A stretch of 64,000 bases of DNA from Aurantimonas coralicida DSM 14790 (lineage in GTDB: Bacteria > Pseudomonadota > Alphaproteobacteria > Rhizobiales > Rhizobiaceae). The stretch is from NCBI RefSeq assembly GCF_000421645.1, contig NZ_ATXK01000002.1:124001-188000 (forward strand), written 5' to 3'. The position numbers were made by a program, and so were the translations under genes. The notes under the pieces are model-generated. The model ran no database searches and was not told the origin of the DNA. It saw only the letters and a program-made list of their open reading frames with translations. Below, in pieces: positions 36,013 to 45,428 of this stretch (position 1 is the stretch's first letter; the number at the start of each line of letters is the position of its first letter).

Positions 36013-36477
36013 TCAGGCGGCGTTCTGGGTGGCCGCCGCCGTCATCAGCGAATAGATCGAGCCGGCATCCCGCGAGCCGCGGATATTGGCCACGGTGTCC
36101 GGATTGCGCAGCAGCCGGGCCACCTTGGACAGGGCCTTCAGATGGTCGGCGCCCGAACCCTCGGGTGCCAGAAGCAGGAAGACGAGGTCCACCGGCTGAT
36201 CGTCGAGAGCATCGAACTCCACCGGACGGCTGAGGCGCGCGAACACCCCCACGATCCGGTCGAGCGTCGGCAGCTTGCCATGCGGGATGGCGATGCCGTT
36301 GCCGACGCCCGTCGAGCCCAGCTTCTCGCGCTGCAGGATCGTCTCGAAGATCTCACGCTCGGTGAGTCCGGTGATCTCCGCGGCCTTCTCGGCCAATTCC
36401 TGAAGCACCTGCTTCTTGGAATTGGCTCGCAAGCCGGGCAGAATCGCCGCCGGTTCGATGAGCGTTTCGAAGTCCAT
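36013..36477 (-). CDS. ptsN: Nitrogen-regulatory PTS EIIA (EIIA-Ntr)
   Basis: Phosphate acceptor at the end of the PTS-Ntr chain that regulates potassium, nitrogen and carbon functions. It has 154 residues and a mannitol/fructose-type EIIA fold. The active His66 lies in GNGIAIPHGKLP. It closes the lptCAB-rpoN-hpf-ptsN cluster, 59 bases after hpf, and should receive phosphate from the HPr at 26206-26565. Confidence 0.96.
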   Translation of the reverse strand: MDFETLIEPAAILPGLRANSKKQVLQELAEKAAEITGLTEREIFETILQREKLGSTGVGNGIAIPHGKLPTLDRIVGVFARLSRPVEFDALDDQPVDLVFLLLAPEGSGADHLKALSKVARLLRNPDTVANIRGSRDAGSIYSLMTAAATQNAA

Positions 36478-36536
36478 CGCTGCGATGCCTTATCCTGCGT
36501 AGCGCGTGAATGTGAGCGCCGAACCTTGTGTGGCGC

Positions 36537-37112
36537 TCACGCCCGCTCTGCGTAGGTCGACGGATCAACCCAGCCGTAATTGCCGTCCGCACGCCTGAAC
36601 ACGAGATTCAGGTCGCCGGACTTGGCATTGCGGAACACCACCACCGGGCTGTCCTGGCGGTCGAGTTCCATCACCGCGCCGGCGACCGACAGGGTGCCGA
36701 CCTTCAGCGTGGTTTCGGCGATGATCGCCGGGGAGAAATCCTCGGGAAGTTCCTCTTCCTCTTCCGGGATCGCCGCCATCACCGAATAGGCCATGTCGCG
36801 ATGCTCGGTCGAGGACGCCTTGTGGTCCTTCAGGCGCCGCTTGTAGCGGCGCAGCCGCTTCTCGATCCGCTCGGCGGCCTCGGCGAAGCTGACATCGGGC
36901 TCGTGGGCCTGGCCCGCGGCCTGGAAGACGACACCGGTATCGAGATGCACCACGCAATCGGTCGAGAAACGCGAACCGTTCTTCGACACGACGACCGTGC
37001 CGGAAAAATTTCCGTCGAAATATTTGTCGACCGCTTCGTTCAGACGATCACCGATCCGCGTGCGGAACGCGTCGCCGATGTCCATGTGCTTTCCCGAAAT
37101 ACGCAGTGTCAT
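36537..37112 (-). CDS. hpf: Ribosome hibernation-promoting factor, long form
   Basis: Inactivates and pairs ribosomes in stationary phase. The 191-residue long form has an N-terminal S30AE domain (RISGKHMDIGDAFRTRIGDRLNEAVDKYF...) and a C-terminal dimerisation domain ending VVFRNAKSGDLNLVFRRADGNYGWVDP. A charged linker with a glutamate run (PEEEEELPEDF) joins them. It sits between rpoN and ptsN as in most proteobacteria. Confidence 0.96.
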   Translation of the reverse strand: MTLRISGKHMDIGDAFRTRIGDRLNEAVDKYFDGNFSGTVVVSKNGSRFSTDCVVHLDTGVVFQAAGQAHEPDVSFAEAAERIEKRLRRYKRRLKDHKASSTEHRDMAYSVMAAIPEEEEELPEDFSPAIIAETTLKVGTLSVAGAVMELDRQDSPVVVFRNAKSGDLNLVFRRADGNYGWVDPSTYAERA

Positions 37113-37362
37113 GGCTGGAAACTCCCTTGCAATGACAGTTGACCCGGTTTCGTGAACCGGTCGACAGAAACGCGCCGGGCCGGAGTTGGATGCCGTCCGG
37201 TCGTCGCAATTGCGGGATGAGCGGGCATCTTGCCCTCCGGGCTCAAGAAGTGGCGCCTTCTAGGGAGGATCGCCTGGAGTGTCAACGCAGCCCCCACGGA
37301 CCCGTCGCAGGCACCTGCGCAGGGGTCTCGTCGGGCCGCTGAGTCCGGGGGGCGAACCGCCA

Positions 37363-38874
37363 TCAGGAGGCCAGCCGCCGTGCGTTCATCTCGCGTCGAC
37401 GCTGGATCGAAGAGGGAATGCCCAGCGCCTCGCGATACTTGGCCACGGTGCGGCGTGCCAGATCGATGCCTTCCTTCTTCAGGATGGCGGCGATGTCGTC
37501 GTCGGACATCACCTTGCCTTGGCTCTCGGCATCGATCAGCAGCTTGATGCGGTGCTTCACGCTTTCGGCCGAATGGGCGTCGCCGCCATTGGCCGAGGCG
37601 ATCGCCACCGTGAAGAAGAAGCGCATCTCGAAGGTGCCGCGGGGCGTGGCGATGAACTTGGTCGCCGTCACCCGGCTGACGGTCGATTCGTGCATGCCGA
37701 TCGCCTCGGCGACGGCCATCAGCGTCATCGGCTTCAATCCGCCGATGCCGTGGGTCAGGAAGCCGTCCTGCCGCCGCACGATCTCGCTGGCGACCTTGAC
37801 GATGGTCTTGGCCCGCTGGTCGAGCGCCCGCACCAGCCAGTTGGCCGATTGCTGGCATTCGCCGATGAAGGCGCGGTCGTCGTCGGACAGGCCGCCGCTG
37901 CGCACCGTGCGCAGATAATTGTTGTCGACGAGCACCCGGGGCAGGGCGTCGGGATTGAGCTCCACCTGCCAGCCGCCGTCCGGCGCTTCGGTGACGAGGA
38001 CGTCGGGCACGATCGACTCGAAGCCCTCGTGGTCGAAGGCATGGCCGGGCTTGGGGTCAAGGCCGCGGATCTCGGCCAGGATGTCCATCAGGCCGGATTC
38101 GTCCTCGCCGGTCAGCCGCCTGAGCGCGGCGAAGTCCCGCCGCGCGAGAAGGTCGAGATTGTCGATCACGGCGGCGATGATCGGGTCGAAGCGGTTGCGG
38201 CGGCGCAGCTGGATGGCAAGGCATTCGGCAAGGTCGCGGGCGAAGAGGCCCGCCGGCGTCGCCTCGCTCTGGATGGTCGTCAGCACCGCCTCGACCTCGG
38301 CGACCGTCACGCCGAGATCGGTGGCAAGCTGGTCGCAGGACAGGCGCAGATAGCCGCTCTCGTCGAGATGCTCGACCATCGCTTCGCCGATCTTCTGGGC
38401 GGGGCCGGCCGACACTGCGTCGCGCACCTCCGAAAGGGCATGGGCGTTGAGCGACGGCCGCCGCTCGGCCAGATCCTCGACGCTGAAATCATGATCGGAC
38501 GCTGCGATGCGGCCTTCGCCGCGGGCAATCGGGGCGGTTCGCTCAGGCCGGTCGCCGGCGTCCTCGCGCCCGGCGAAGCCGCTCTCGAAGGCCGCGCTGT
38601 CGCTTTCCGATCCGGTGATCTGCGTGCCGGCGGCCGCTTCCTCGCGAGGCTGGAGCGGCACGGGCGAATCGGTCGGTGTGTCCATCTCCGCCGCCGGGCG
38701 CCCGGAGGCCTCCGCGGTGCCCGCGGCAAGCAGCGGATTGCGCTCCATCTCGCCGTCGACATAGGCCGCCAGCTCGACATTGGAGTACTGCAGCAGCCGA
38801 ATCGATTGCAGCAGCTGGGGCGTCATCACCAGCGATTGCGATTGCCGCATCTGCAGTTTGGCGGAAAGAGCCAT
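37363..38874 (-). CDS. rpoN: RNA polymerase sigma-54 factor
   Basis: Directs transcription from -24/-12 promoters with AAA+ activators, as in nitrogen control. It has 503 residues. Region I is glutamine/leucine-rich (LSAKLQMRQSQSLVMTPQLLQSIRLLQ), an acidic low-complexity region follows, and the core-binding domain and the helix-turn-helix come next (LMAVAEAIGMHESTVSRVT). The RpoN box ARRTVAKYRE is at 473-482. The ATG at 38874 gives the conserved start; an upstream in-frame GTG at 38949 would add 25 residues. Confidence 0.95.
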   Translation of the reverse strand: MALSAKLQMRQSQSLVMTPQLLQSIRLLQYSNVELAAYVDGEMERNPLLAAGTAEASGRPAAEMDTPTDSPVPLQPREEAAAGTQITGSESDSAAFESGFAGREDAGDRPERTAPIARGEGRIAASDHDFSVEDLAERRPSLNAHALSEVRDAVSAGPAQKIGEAMVEHLDESGYLRLSCDQLATDLGVTVAEVEAVLTTIQSEATPAGLFARDLAECLAIQLRRRNRFDPIIAAVIDNLDLLARRDFAALRRLTGEDESGLMDILAEIRGLDPKPGHAFDHEGFESIVPDVLVTEAPDGGWQVELNPDALPRVLVDNNYLRTVRSGGLSDDDRAFIGECQQSANWLVRALDQRAKTIVKVASEIVRRQDGFLTHGIGGLKPMTLMAVAEAIGMHESTVSRVTATKFIATPRGTFEMRFFFTVAIASANGGDAHSAESVKHRIKLLIDAESQGKVMSDDDIAAILKKEGIDLARRTVAKYREALGIPSSIQRRREMNARRLAS

Positions 38875-39136
38875 GGACGCCGAGACACTCCCCAGTGCGG
38901 ACTGCTGGCGGGGACGATTGGCGCCCCCGGTCGGGACCGCATCGATCACGCGGCCCGTTACCGGCCATCAAAGCGGCTTGCCGCATTCGTTGTCAATGTG
39001 AGTTCGATCGCGCCATGGCGTCGCGCGGCGCGGTTGCGGCGTGCGATTGCGCGCGTCCCGGTGGTTCCGGAATCGACGGCCCGCCGCCCGGCGCAATCGC
39101 CGGGAGGCGGTTGCGCAGAGATTGTGCAGGGACCGG

Positions 39137-39955
39137 CTAGAAGCTGAATTCGTCGCCGAGATAGAACCGGCGTACATCCGGATTGTCGACGATTTCCTGC
39201 GGCTTGCCGTGGGTCAGCACCGCGCCGGCATGCATGATGTAGGCGCGGTCGATCAGACCCAGCGTCTCGCGCACATTGTGGTCGGTGACGAGCACGCCGA
39301 TGCCGCGTTTGGTCAGATGCCGGACCAGTTGCTGGATGTCGGAGACGGCGATCGGATCGACGCCGGCGAAAGGCTCGTCCAGCAGCATGAAGGTGGGTTT
39401 CGAGGCGAGCGCCCGGGCGATCTCGCAGCGCCGCCGCTCGCCGCCCGACAGCGAGGTCGAGGCCTGCTTGCGCAGATGGTCGATGTGAAACTCGCTGAGC
39501 AGCGCCGTCAGTTCCTCTTCGCGCACGTCGCGATCCGGCTCCACCACCTCGAGCACGGCGCGGATGTTGTCCTCGACCGACAGGCCGCGGAAGATCGACG
39601 CTTCCTGGGGCAGATAGCCGATGCCGAGACGCGAGCGCCGATACATCGGCACGGTGGTGATGTCGTGGCCGTCGAGCATGATGCGGCCCTGATCGACGGG
39701 GACGAGCCCGGTGATCATGTAGAAGCAGGTGGTCTTGCCGGCGCCGTTCGGGCCGAGCAGGCCGACCGCCTCGCCGCGCCGGACCAGCAGGCCGACATCG
39801 TCGACGACCCGCCGGCCGCGATAGCTCTTGGTCAGGCCGGCGGCCGCCAGCGTGCCCTCGGCCGCATCCGGATGGAGACCTTCAAGGTCGCCCATCCCGT
39901 GCGGCAGGCCATAGGTCGGCGCGGCCGGATGCGGGCCCGGCTCGGCATTGGCCAT
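39137..39955 (-). CDS. lptB: LPS export ABC transporter ATPase
   Basis: ATPase of LptB2FGC that pulls lipopolysaccharide from the inner membrane. It has 272 residues. Walker A GLLGPNGAGKTTCF, Q-loop LPQEASIF, signature LSGGERRRCEIARAL, Walker B FMLLDEPFAGVDP and H-loop TDHNV are all present. The start is uncertain: the ATG at 39955 is used; an ATG at 39895, or a TTG overlapping the lptA stop, are alternatives. It follows lptC-lptA. Confidence 0.94.
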   Translation of the reverse strand: MANAEPGPHPAAPTYGLPHGMGDLEGLHPDAAEGTLAAAGLTKSYRGRRVVDDVGLLVRRGEAVGLLGPNGAGKTTCFYMITGLVPVDQGRIMLDGHDITTVPMYRRSRLGIGYLPQEASIFRGLSVEDNIRAVLEVVEPDRDVREEELTALLSEFHIDHLRKQASTSLSGGERRRCEIARALASKPTFMLLDEPFAGVDPIAVSDIQQLVRHLTKRGIGVLVTDHNVRETLGLIDRAYIMHAGAVLTHGKPQEIVDNPDVRRFYLGDEFSF

Positions 39956-39990
39956 GGCCGCGGCGGCGGGCTGCCGTTTCAACGCCAGCC

Positions 39991-40608
39991 TCAATTCGTT
40001 GCCTGCCCGGCGCCGGGCGTCAGCATCAGCCGCACGCGGCCGCCGGTCTCGGCGCCGCCGTCGCAGGCGCTTTCCAGCCGGGCGAGCCCGGTGTCCATCT
40101 GGATGGTGAGCCGGCAACCCTCGGCGACGTTCTGGCCCTGGGTGAGAACGACATTGCCGCGCATCACCACGACCTGTGTTCCCATGTCGAAATCGGCCTG
40201 GTCGGCCGTGGCGACCTGATCGGCCGACTTCACATAGACCTTCTCGCTGGCTTCCAGCCGCTCGATCTGGTTCGAGCCGCCCGGCAGGCCGCCGCCACCG
40301 GCGGGCTGGCTGCCGCCGGTCTCGTCCTTCTTGTAGGTGACGACGAGGCGGCCGGTGCGCAGCTCCGTCTCGCCCTGTTCGACCTGGACATTGCCGGTGA
40401 AGGTCGCGACCGCCTTCGCGTCGTCGACGACGAGCTGGTTCGATTCGATGGAGATCGGCTGGTCGCCATCGACCTGCAGGCCACCGAAACTCTTGCCGAG
40501 GCCGGGCTCGGTCTGCTGTGCCTGCGCGGGGGCCAGCGCACCGAGCGCAAGCCCGACGAGGAGGACGGCGCCGGCGATGTTCGCGCTGCGGGGAATGATG
40601 CTTGGCAT
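39991..40608 (-). CDS. lptA: LPS transport periplasmic protein LptA
   Basis: A 205-residue periplasmic bridge protein for lipopolysaccharide. The signal peptide (IAGAVLLVGLALGALAPAQA) is cut near residue 30. It is followed by an OstA-type beta-jellyroll with the PISIESNQLVVDDAKAVATFTGNV strand and VVVMRGNVVLTQGQNVAEGCRL. A glycine-rich insert (GGSQPAGGGGLPGGS) interrupts the middle. It starts three bases after the lptC stop. Confidence 0.92.
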   Translation of the reverse strand: MPSIIPRSANIAGAVLLVGLALGALAPAQAQQTEPGLGKSFGGLQVDGDQPISIESNQLVVDDAKAVATFTGNVQVEQGETELRTGRLVVTYKKDETGGSQPAGGGGLPGGSNQIERLEASEKVYVKSADQVATADQADFDMGTQVVVMRGNVVLTQGQNVAEGCRLTIQMDTGLARLESACDGGAETGGRVRLMLTPGAGQATN

Positions 40609-40611
40609 GAA

Positions 40612-41319
40612 CTACTCGCTGGTTGACGCTTGTTGCAGGGCTTGCGACGACTTGTCCGGGCGCAGCAACATCTTCACCCGTCCGCCGAAGGTAATGACGT
40701 CGCCGCCATTTGTCAGGTTCAGGGAGCTCGCCTCGATGGTCTGTTCCGGGGTTTCGATCCGGACCGGGCCCTTGCCTTGCAGAGCGCCGCTGGCAATGTC
40801 GATGTCGGCCGCCGCCAGGCTGATGGTGATCCCGTTGGTGGTCTCGACCCGCACGCCGCCGTCAAGGGCGAGGGTTTCCGCGTTCGGATCGTATTTGCCG
40901 GAGGCGGCCTCGATATTGGCCGACGTCTCGTCGTCGATGGCGATCTTGGCCGCGATCGTCTCCAGATCGACTCCGCCGCCACCCAGTGCCTGGATCGCCC
41001 GTTCTGCGACCAGTTCATAGGGGCGGTTCTTGCCGTCGATTCCCGACATCCGCGGATCCTGCATGACGATGCGACCGTCCTCGATGGAGGTGCCGGTGAC
41101 GGAGAAATCCTCCGGCAGGCTGCGCGCCACCCAGGTCACGGCAATGCCGCCGACGACGATGATCGCGGCGAGGGCCGGCAAACCGATCTTCAGAATGCGC
41201 ACGAGCCGCGAATGCCGCCGGGCCCGCGCGAATTCGTGCAAGGCCCGTGACGCGGGAGGTGTGCGGGCGCGATCCCCGAGCTGGGCCGCACGCAACTGGG
41301 GATGGTCGCTGTCTACCAT
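40612..41319 (-). CDS. lptC: LPS export protein LptC
   Basis: A 235-residue inner-membrane protein with one transmembrane segment near residues 45-65 (ILKIGLPALAAIIVVGGIAVTW) and a periplasmic beta domain (TGTSIEDGRIVMQDPRMSGIDGKNRPYELVAERA). It receives lipopolysaccharide from LptB2FG and passes it to LptA. The ATG at 41319 is chosen because upstream residues are low-complexity. It is the first gene of the lptC-lptA-lptB run and is divergent from sppA. Confidence 0.9.
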   Translation of the reverse strand: MVDSDHPQLRAAQLGDRARTPPASRALHEFARARRHSRLVRILKIGLPALAAIIVVGGIAVTWVARSLPEDFSVTGTSIEDGRIVMQDPRMSGIDGKNRPYELVAERAIQALGGGGVDLETIAAKIAIDDETSANIEAASGKYDPNAETLALDGGVRVETTNGITISLAAADIDIASGALQGKGPVRIETPEQTIEASSLNLTNGGDVITFGGRVKMLLRPDKSSQALQQASTSE

Positions 41320-41633
41320 CGATTTCGTCCTCTGCGTGCCATCGCTCCCTGCCTGCCGTTGCGGCGCCGCGAGGGCGGTTCGCGCATCCTGCACAGCAAT
41401 ACGGGGTTTTTGCGTCCGGCCGAGATACGCGTCCAGCAGTATCCGTAAAATGTGAATTGTTCGTATGCCGGGACGCCGGTCGCCGCCATATGGGGACGGT
41501 CCGGCGGGCCGTCGAGGCATACCCCGGTCGCCGGACAGCAGCTTTGCGCCCGGAAAACCGATTCCATCTTCACAAGTGATGCTGTAACCCTCGCGGCGCG
41601 GGCGACTGGGCGTCCGCTCGCACGGAGAGCACC
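41320..41633. other. 314-base divergent lptC/sppA intergenic region
   Basis: No convincing gene. It must contain promoters in both directions. An AT-richer patch near 41445-41465 is a candidate promoter site, and CCGGTCGCCG occurs twice (near 41469 and 41526). Nothing else stands out. Confidence 0.4.
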
Positions 41634-42611
41634 ATGTCCGCGATCGAGGATCTGATCGACCGTCGCCGGCTGCGCCGCAAGCTTAGTTTCTGGCGCGTCG
41701 CCGCCATCGTGATCGTCGCCATTGCCATCGCTGCGGGCGCCTACGCCCTGTCGGCCGACCGCATGGCAAGCTCCAAGGACCAGATTGCCCGCGTCTCGAT
41801 CGAGGGAATGATCCTCGAGGACCAAAAGCTGCTCGACCTTCTCGATCGGCTGAAGGACGAGGACGCCGTGAAGGCGGTGGTCCTGCGCATCGATTCCCCG
41901 GGCGGTACGACGGTCGGCGGCGAATCCATCTACGAGGCGGTGCGGGCCATCGCCGAAGTGAAGCCCGTGGCGGCCGAAGTCGGCACGCTGGCGGCCTCGG
42001 CCGGCTACATGATCGCCTCGGGCGCCGATCACATCGTGGCCCGTCGCACCTCCATCGTCGGCTCGATCGGCGTCATCTTCCAGTATGTCGATGCTTCGCA
42101 GCTGCTCGAGACGGTCGGGGTCGAGGTCAACGCCATCAAGTCGGCGCCGCTGAAGGCGGAACCCTCGCCCTTCGCTCCCGCGCCGGAGGCGGCCAAGGAG
42201 ATGATCAACCGGCTGGTGATGGACACCTATGAGTGGTTCGTCGCGCTGGTCGCCGAACGCCGCGACATGAGCATGGCGGAGGCGAAGGCCCTCGCCGACG
42301 GTTCGATCTTCAGCGGCCAGCAGGGCCTGAAGAACCGGCTGGTCGACGCGCTGGGCGGCGAGAACGAGGTGCGCCGCTGGTTCGAAGAGGATCGCGGCAT
42401 TGCCAGGGATCTGGTCATCGTCGACCGCGAGCCCAAGGATGACGGTTTCGACTTCTCGATGTTCGCCGGTGCCCGTGCAGCGATCTACGGCGTTTTCGGC
42501 CTCGATCCCCGGTCGGGCTCGCTGACCACCGCCGTGCTTCGCAAGGCTGGTCACCTTGACGGTCTCGTGTCGCTCTGGCAGCCTTTGGGCGGTGCGTCCT
42601 CGCTGCGTTAA
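41634..42611 (+). CDS. sppA: Signal peptide peptidase SppA, short type
   Basis: Membrane-anchored serine protease that clears cleaved signal peptides. It has 325 residues, the half-length single-domain form. The transmembrane anchor is near 20-40. The nucleophile is Ser122 in [12 protein letters not shown], and the general-base lysine is probably Lys174 in [23 protein letters not shown] is conserved. It precedes ihfB by about 100 bases. Confidence 0.94.
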   Translation: MSAIEDLIDRRRLRRKLSFWRVAAIVIVAIAIAAGAYALSADRMASSKDQIARVSIEGMILEDQKLLDLLDRLKDEDAVKAVVLRIDSPGGTTVGGESIYEAVRAIAEVKPVAAEVGTLAASAGYMIASGADHIVARRTSIVGSIGVIFQYVDASQLLETVGVEVNAIKSAPLKAEPSPFAPAPEAAKEMINRLVMDTYEWFVALVAERRDMSMAEAKALADGSIFSGQQGLKNRLVDALGGENEVRRWFEEDRGIARDLVIVDREPKDDGFDFSMFAGARAAIYGVFGLDPRSGSLTTAVLRKAGHLDGLVSLWQPLGGASSLR

Positions 42612-42708
42612 GTGGCGGAAACAACTGGATTGTCGCGCACTGCCCACCGTTCCGATTGGGGTCGAGCGGAGACGGGCATCTCAAATCGTGCTCAGGGGGA
42701 GCAGTCGC

Positions 42709-42990
42709 TTGATCAAGTCGGAACTCGTGCAGGCCATCGCCACGCGTAATCCACATCTCTACCAGCGCGACGTGGAAACGATCGTCAACGCGATCTTCGA
42801 CGAGATCACCGGTGCGCTGTGCGAATCCAACCGGGTCGAGCTGCGCGGCTTCGGCGCCTTCTCGGTCAAGCATCGCCCGCCGCGCTCGGGCCGCAATCCG
42901 CGCACCGGCGAAGCCGTCGCCGTCGAAGAGAAATGGGTGCCGTTCTTCAAGGCCGGCAAGGAACTGCGCGAGCGCCTCAACGCCGACTGA
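42709..42990 (+). CDS. ihfB: Integration host factor subunit beta
   Basis: Nucleoid protein that bends DNA as a heterodimer with IhfA. It has 93 residues. [22 protein letters not shown] opens the fold, and the [23 protein letters not shown] arm carries the proline that intercalates in the minor groove. I chose a TTG start at 42709, nine bases after GGGGGA; no ATG is available. Confidence 0.96.
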   Translation: MIKSELVQAIATRNPHLYQRDVETIVNAIFDEITGALCESNRVELRGFGAFSVKHRPPRSGRNPRTGEAVAVEEKWVPFFKAGKELRERLNAD

Positions 42991-43251
42991 TGCGGCGTTC
43001 GGTCGGCGGAACCTCGTGGGGGCGAGGGCGATCCGCCAGGCCGAAACTGTCGAAGGTCAGACTAGGCGATCCGTGTCTCGCGGCCGCGACGGGTCTGGTG
43101 AGGCCTCTCTCGGCATGCGGCGAGCCTTTTCGGTGATTGACGCGACCGGGCCGCGGCCCATCTTCAGTCACTGGCAATGGCCTGCGTCGGACGGGAGATC
43201 GATTCCGTTCGATCCGGGCGCACGACAAAACAGCATCTGGGGCGACGTCTG

Positions 43252-43620
43252 ATGATCTCGAAAATCCTGTCCTTCATCATTCTCGTGCCGATCGCGATCG
43301 TGCTGATCGTCTTCTGCGTGGCCAATCGACAGGCGGTTCCGGTCTCGCTCGACCCGATCGGCACGCTGCCGCAGCTCGCCTTCTCGGCGCCGCTCTTCAT
43401 CCTGCTTCTGGGCGCGGTGATCCTCGGCGTGGTGCTCGGCGGCATCGGCACCTGGCTGACCCAGTCCCATTACCGGCGCAAATCCTGGAAACGGAAATAC
43501 GAGGTCGAGCGGCTGCGCCGTGAGGCGAGCGAGAACGAGGCCAAGCTGCGGCATCTTCAGGACGAGCGCGCCAGGGCCTCCGGCACGTCGACCTCGCTGG
43601 TCACCTCCCGCGCCGCCTGA
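43252..43620 (+). CDS. lapA: LapA-domain membrane protein (DUF1049)
   Basis: A 122-residue inner-membrane protein with two transmembrane segments (about residues 5-25 and 43-68) and a charged cytoplasmic coiled-coil tail (YRRKSWKRKYEVERLRREASENEAKL). FVANRQAVPVSLDPIG-like spacing between the helices is the DUF1049/LapA signature. In E. coli the homologue works with LapB in controlling LPS synthesis, but no lapB is adjacent here. In other rhizobia this gene sits between ihfB and trpF. Confidence 0.88.
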   Translation: MISKILSFIILVPIAIVLIVFCVANRQAVPVSLDPIGTLPQLAFSAPLFILLLGAVILGVVLGGIGTWLTQSHYRRKSWKRKYEVERLRREASENEAKLRHLQDERARASGTSTSLVTSRAA

Positions 43621-43643
43621 TCGGGCGGCGACCGCCGGCGCAT

Positions 43644-43691
43644 GCGAGGCCGATCGAGATCAGCCTCGCTATTGTCCCGTGCAAATACGGG
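43644..43691. terminator. Two short hairpins between convergent lapA and coxG-like gene
   Basis: GCGAGGC/GCCTCGC (43644-43669) and CCCGT/ACGGG (43676-43691) lie in the 83-base convergent gap. There are no T-runs, so the terminator function is tentative. Confidence 0.4.
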
Positions 43692-43703
43692 CCCGGTCCG
43701 CCC

Positions 43704-44180
43704 TCAGACGGCCTCGGTCGTGCCTTCCGCGGAACTGGCGCCACCTGACACCTTCTCGGCGAAGCAGTCGAAGAACTGGCCGGCCAACTTCTTGGCGGTG
43801 GAATCGATCAGCCGGCCACCGAGCTGGGCGATCTTGCCGCCCACCTGCGCCTTGACGTCGTAGGTCAGGATCGTCTCGTCGCCGTCTTCGGCAAGATGCA
43901 CGTCGGCACCGCCCTTGGCGAAGCCGGCGATCCCGCCCTTGCCTTCGCCGACGATCGAATAGCTCTGCGGAGCCTCGATGTTCTCGAGGCGGACCTGACC
44001 CTCGAACTTCGCCTTCACCGGGCCGATCTTGGTCACCACCGTCGCGGCCATTTCGTTCTCGCCGGTCATTTCCAGGCTCTGGCAGCCGGGAATGCAGTCG
44101 CGCAGAACGTCGGTGTCGTTCAGCGCCGCCCACACCGCTTCGCGCCGGGCCGGGAGCCGGTATTCGCCCTTGAGATCCAT
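43704..44180 (-). CDS. CoxG-like SRPBCC protein
   Basis: A 158-residue START/SRPBCC-fold protein of the carbon monoxide dehydrogenase subunit G family, recognised by MDLKGEYRLPARREAVWAALNDTDVLRDCIPGCQSLE and the C-terminal GGRLIDSTAKKLAGQFFDCF. True CoxG helps anchor or mature CO dehydrogenase. No CO dehydrogenase genes are in the window, so this is likely an orphan homologue of unknown role. The ATG at 44180 follows GGAGGAA. Confidence 0.9.
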   Translation of the reverse strand: MDLKGEYRLPARREAVWAALNDTDVLRDCIPGCQSLEMTGENEMAATVVTKIGPVKAKFEGQVRLENIEAPQSYSIVGEGKGGIAGFAKGGADVHLAEDGDETILTYDVKAQVGGKIAQLGGRLIDSTAKKLAGQFFDCFAEKVSGGASSAEGTTEAV

Positions 44181-44324
44181 CGACAGTTCCTCCCTGGTGG
44201 GTGGGGCGTGCGAAGGCCCCGTCAGCTTGATGCCGTCCTTAACGACCACGTTTTGCATCGCTTTGCCAAGATGGGGCGGAACCGCTAAGGAGCGCGTTTA
44301 CACAAACAGGCAGGGAGGCTCGTC

Positions 44325-45428
44325 TTGGCGCGAGCACGGCGGATGGGCCGCAAGGCCGCGGCAAAATCGGGCTCCGCGCAGGTCAAGGACACCGGCGCCG
44401 GACGGCAGCGCACGCGCGCGCCATCGCCCGACGGCCAGACGGCCGAGACTAAGGCCCCGCGCGTCGAGCCGCCTGCGGTGGCCCGGCTGGACCTGCCGGC
44501 GCCGACCGGCGAACGGCCGCCGGAATCCGGCCCGCTGATCCTGACGGTGGCGGCGACGCCGGACTATGCGCTGCTGGATTCGGGGCGCGGCGAGAAGCTC
44601 GAGCGCTACGGGCCGCTGCTGGTGCGCCGTCCGGAGAACCAGGCGATCTGGGAGCCGCGCGACCCGGCCCGGTGGCAGGATGCCGACGCCGAGTTCACCG
44701 GCGACACGGACGAGGAAGGCACCGGCCGCTGGCGTTTCCCCAAGGAGCCGCTCGGCGAGACATGGCCGCTGACCTATGACGGGCTGTCCTATCAGGGCCG
44801 CTTCACCTCGTTCCGCCATGTCGGCGTGTTTCCCGAGCAGGCGGCCCATTGGTCCTTCGCCGAGGACGCGATCCGCAAGGCCAACCGTGCGCGCCAGACG
44901 CCGGTCCGGCTGCTCAACATGTTCGGCTATACCGGCGTCGCCTCGCTGGTGGCGGCCCGGGCCGGGGCCGATGTGACCCATGTCGACGCCTCCAAGAAGG
45001 CGATCGGCTGGGCGCGCGAGAACCAGGAGATGGCCGGGCTCGGCGACAAGCCGGTCCGCTGGATCTGCGAGGACGCCGTCCGCTATGCCGAGCGCGAGAT
45101 CAAGCGCGGCAGCCAGTACGACGCGATCCTGCTCGATCCGCCGAAATTCGGCCGCGGTCCCAAGGGCGAGGTCTGGCAGCTCTTCGAGGATCTGCCGTAT
45201 CTTCTGTCGCTGACCCGGGCGCTTCTGTCCGACAAGCCGCTCTTCGTGATCCTGACCGCCTATTCCATCCGCGCCTCGTTCTATTCCCTGTCGGCGCTGA
45301 TGGGAGAGACCATGCGCGGTCTCGGCGGCGACCTCGCATCCGGCGAACTCGTCATTCGCGAGGACGGCGCCGAGCCGCGGGTCCTGTCCACATCCCTGTT
45401 TTCCCGCTGGAGTGCCCCCGATGTCTGA
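44325..45428 (+). CDS. Class I SAM-dependent RNA methyltransferase (RlmI/K-like)
   Basis: A 367-residue protein. A basic disordered N-terminus (about 60 residues) precedes a methyltransferase core: LLNMFGYTGVASLVAARAGADVTHVDASKKAI binds SAM, and ILLDPPKFGRGPKGE is the catalytic DPP-x-F motif of the 23S rRNA m5C/m2G methyltransferase group. The exact target base is unknown. The TTG at 44325 is preferred because GGGAGG lies seven bases upstream. It overlaps the next methyltransferase gene by eight bases. Confidence 0.88.
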   Translation: MARARRMGRKAAAKSGSAQVKDTGAGRQRTRAPSPDGQTAETKAPRVEPPAVARLDLPAPTGERPPESGPLILTVAATPDYALLDSGRGEKLERYGPLLVRRPENQAIWEPRDPARWQDADAEFTGDTDEEGTGRWRFPKEPLGETWPLTYDGLSYQGRFTSFRHVGVFPEQAAHWSFAEDAIRKANRARQTPVRLLNMFGYTGVASLVAARAGADVTHVDASKKAIGWARENQEMAGLGDKPVRWICEDAVRYAEREIKRGSQYDAILLDPPKFGRGPKGEVWQLFEDLPYLLSLTRALLSDKPLFVILTAYSIRASFYSLSALMGETMRGLGGDLASGELVIREDGAEPRVLSTSLFSRWSAPDV

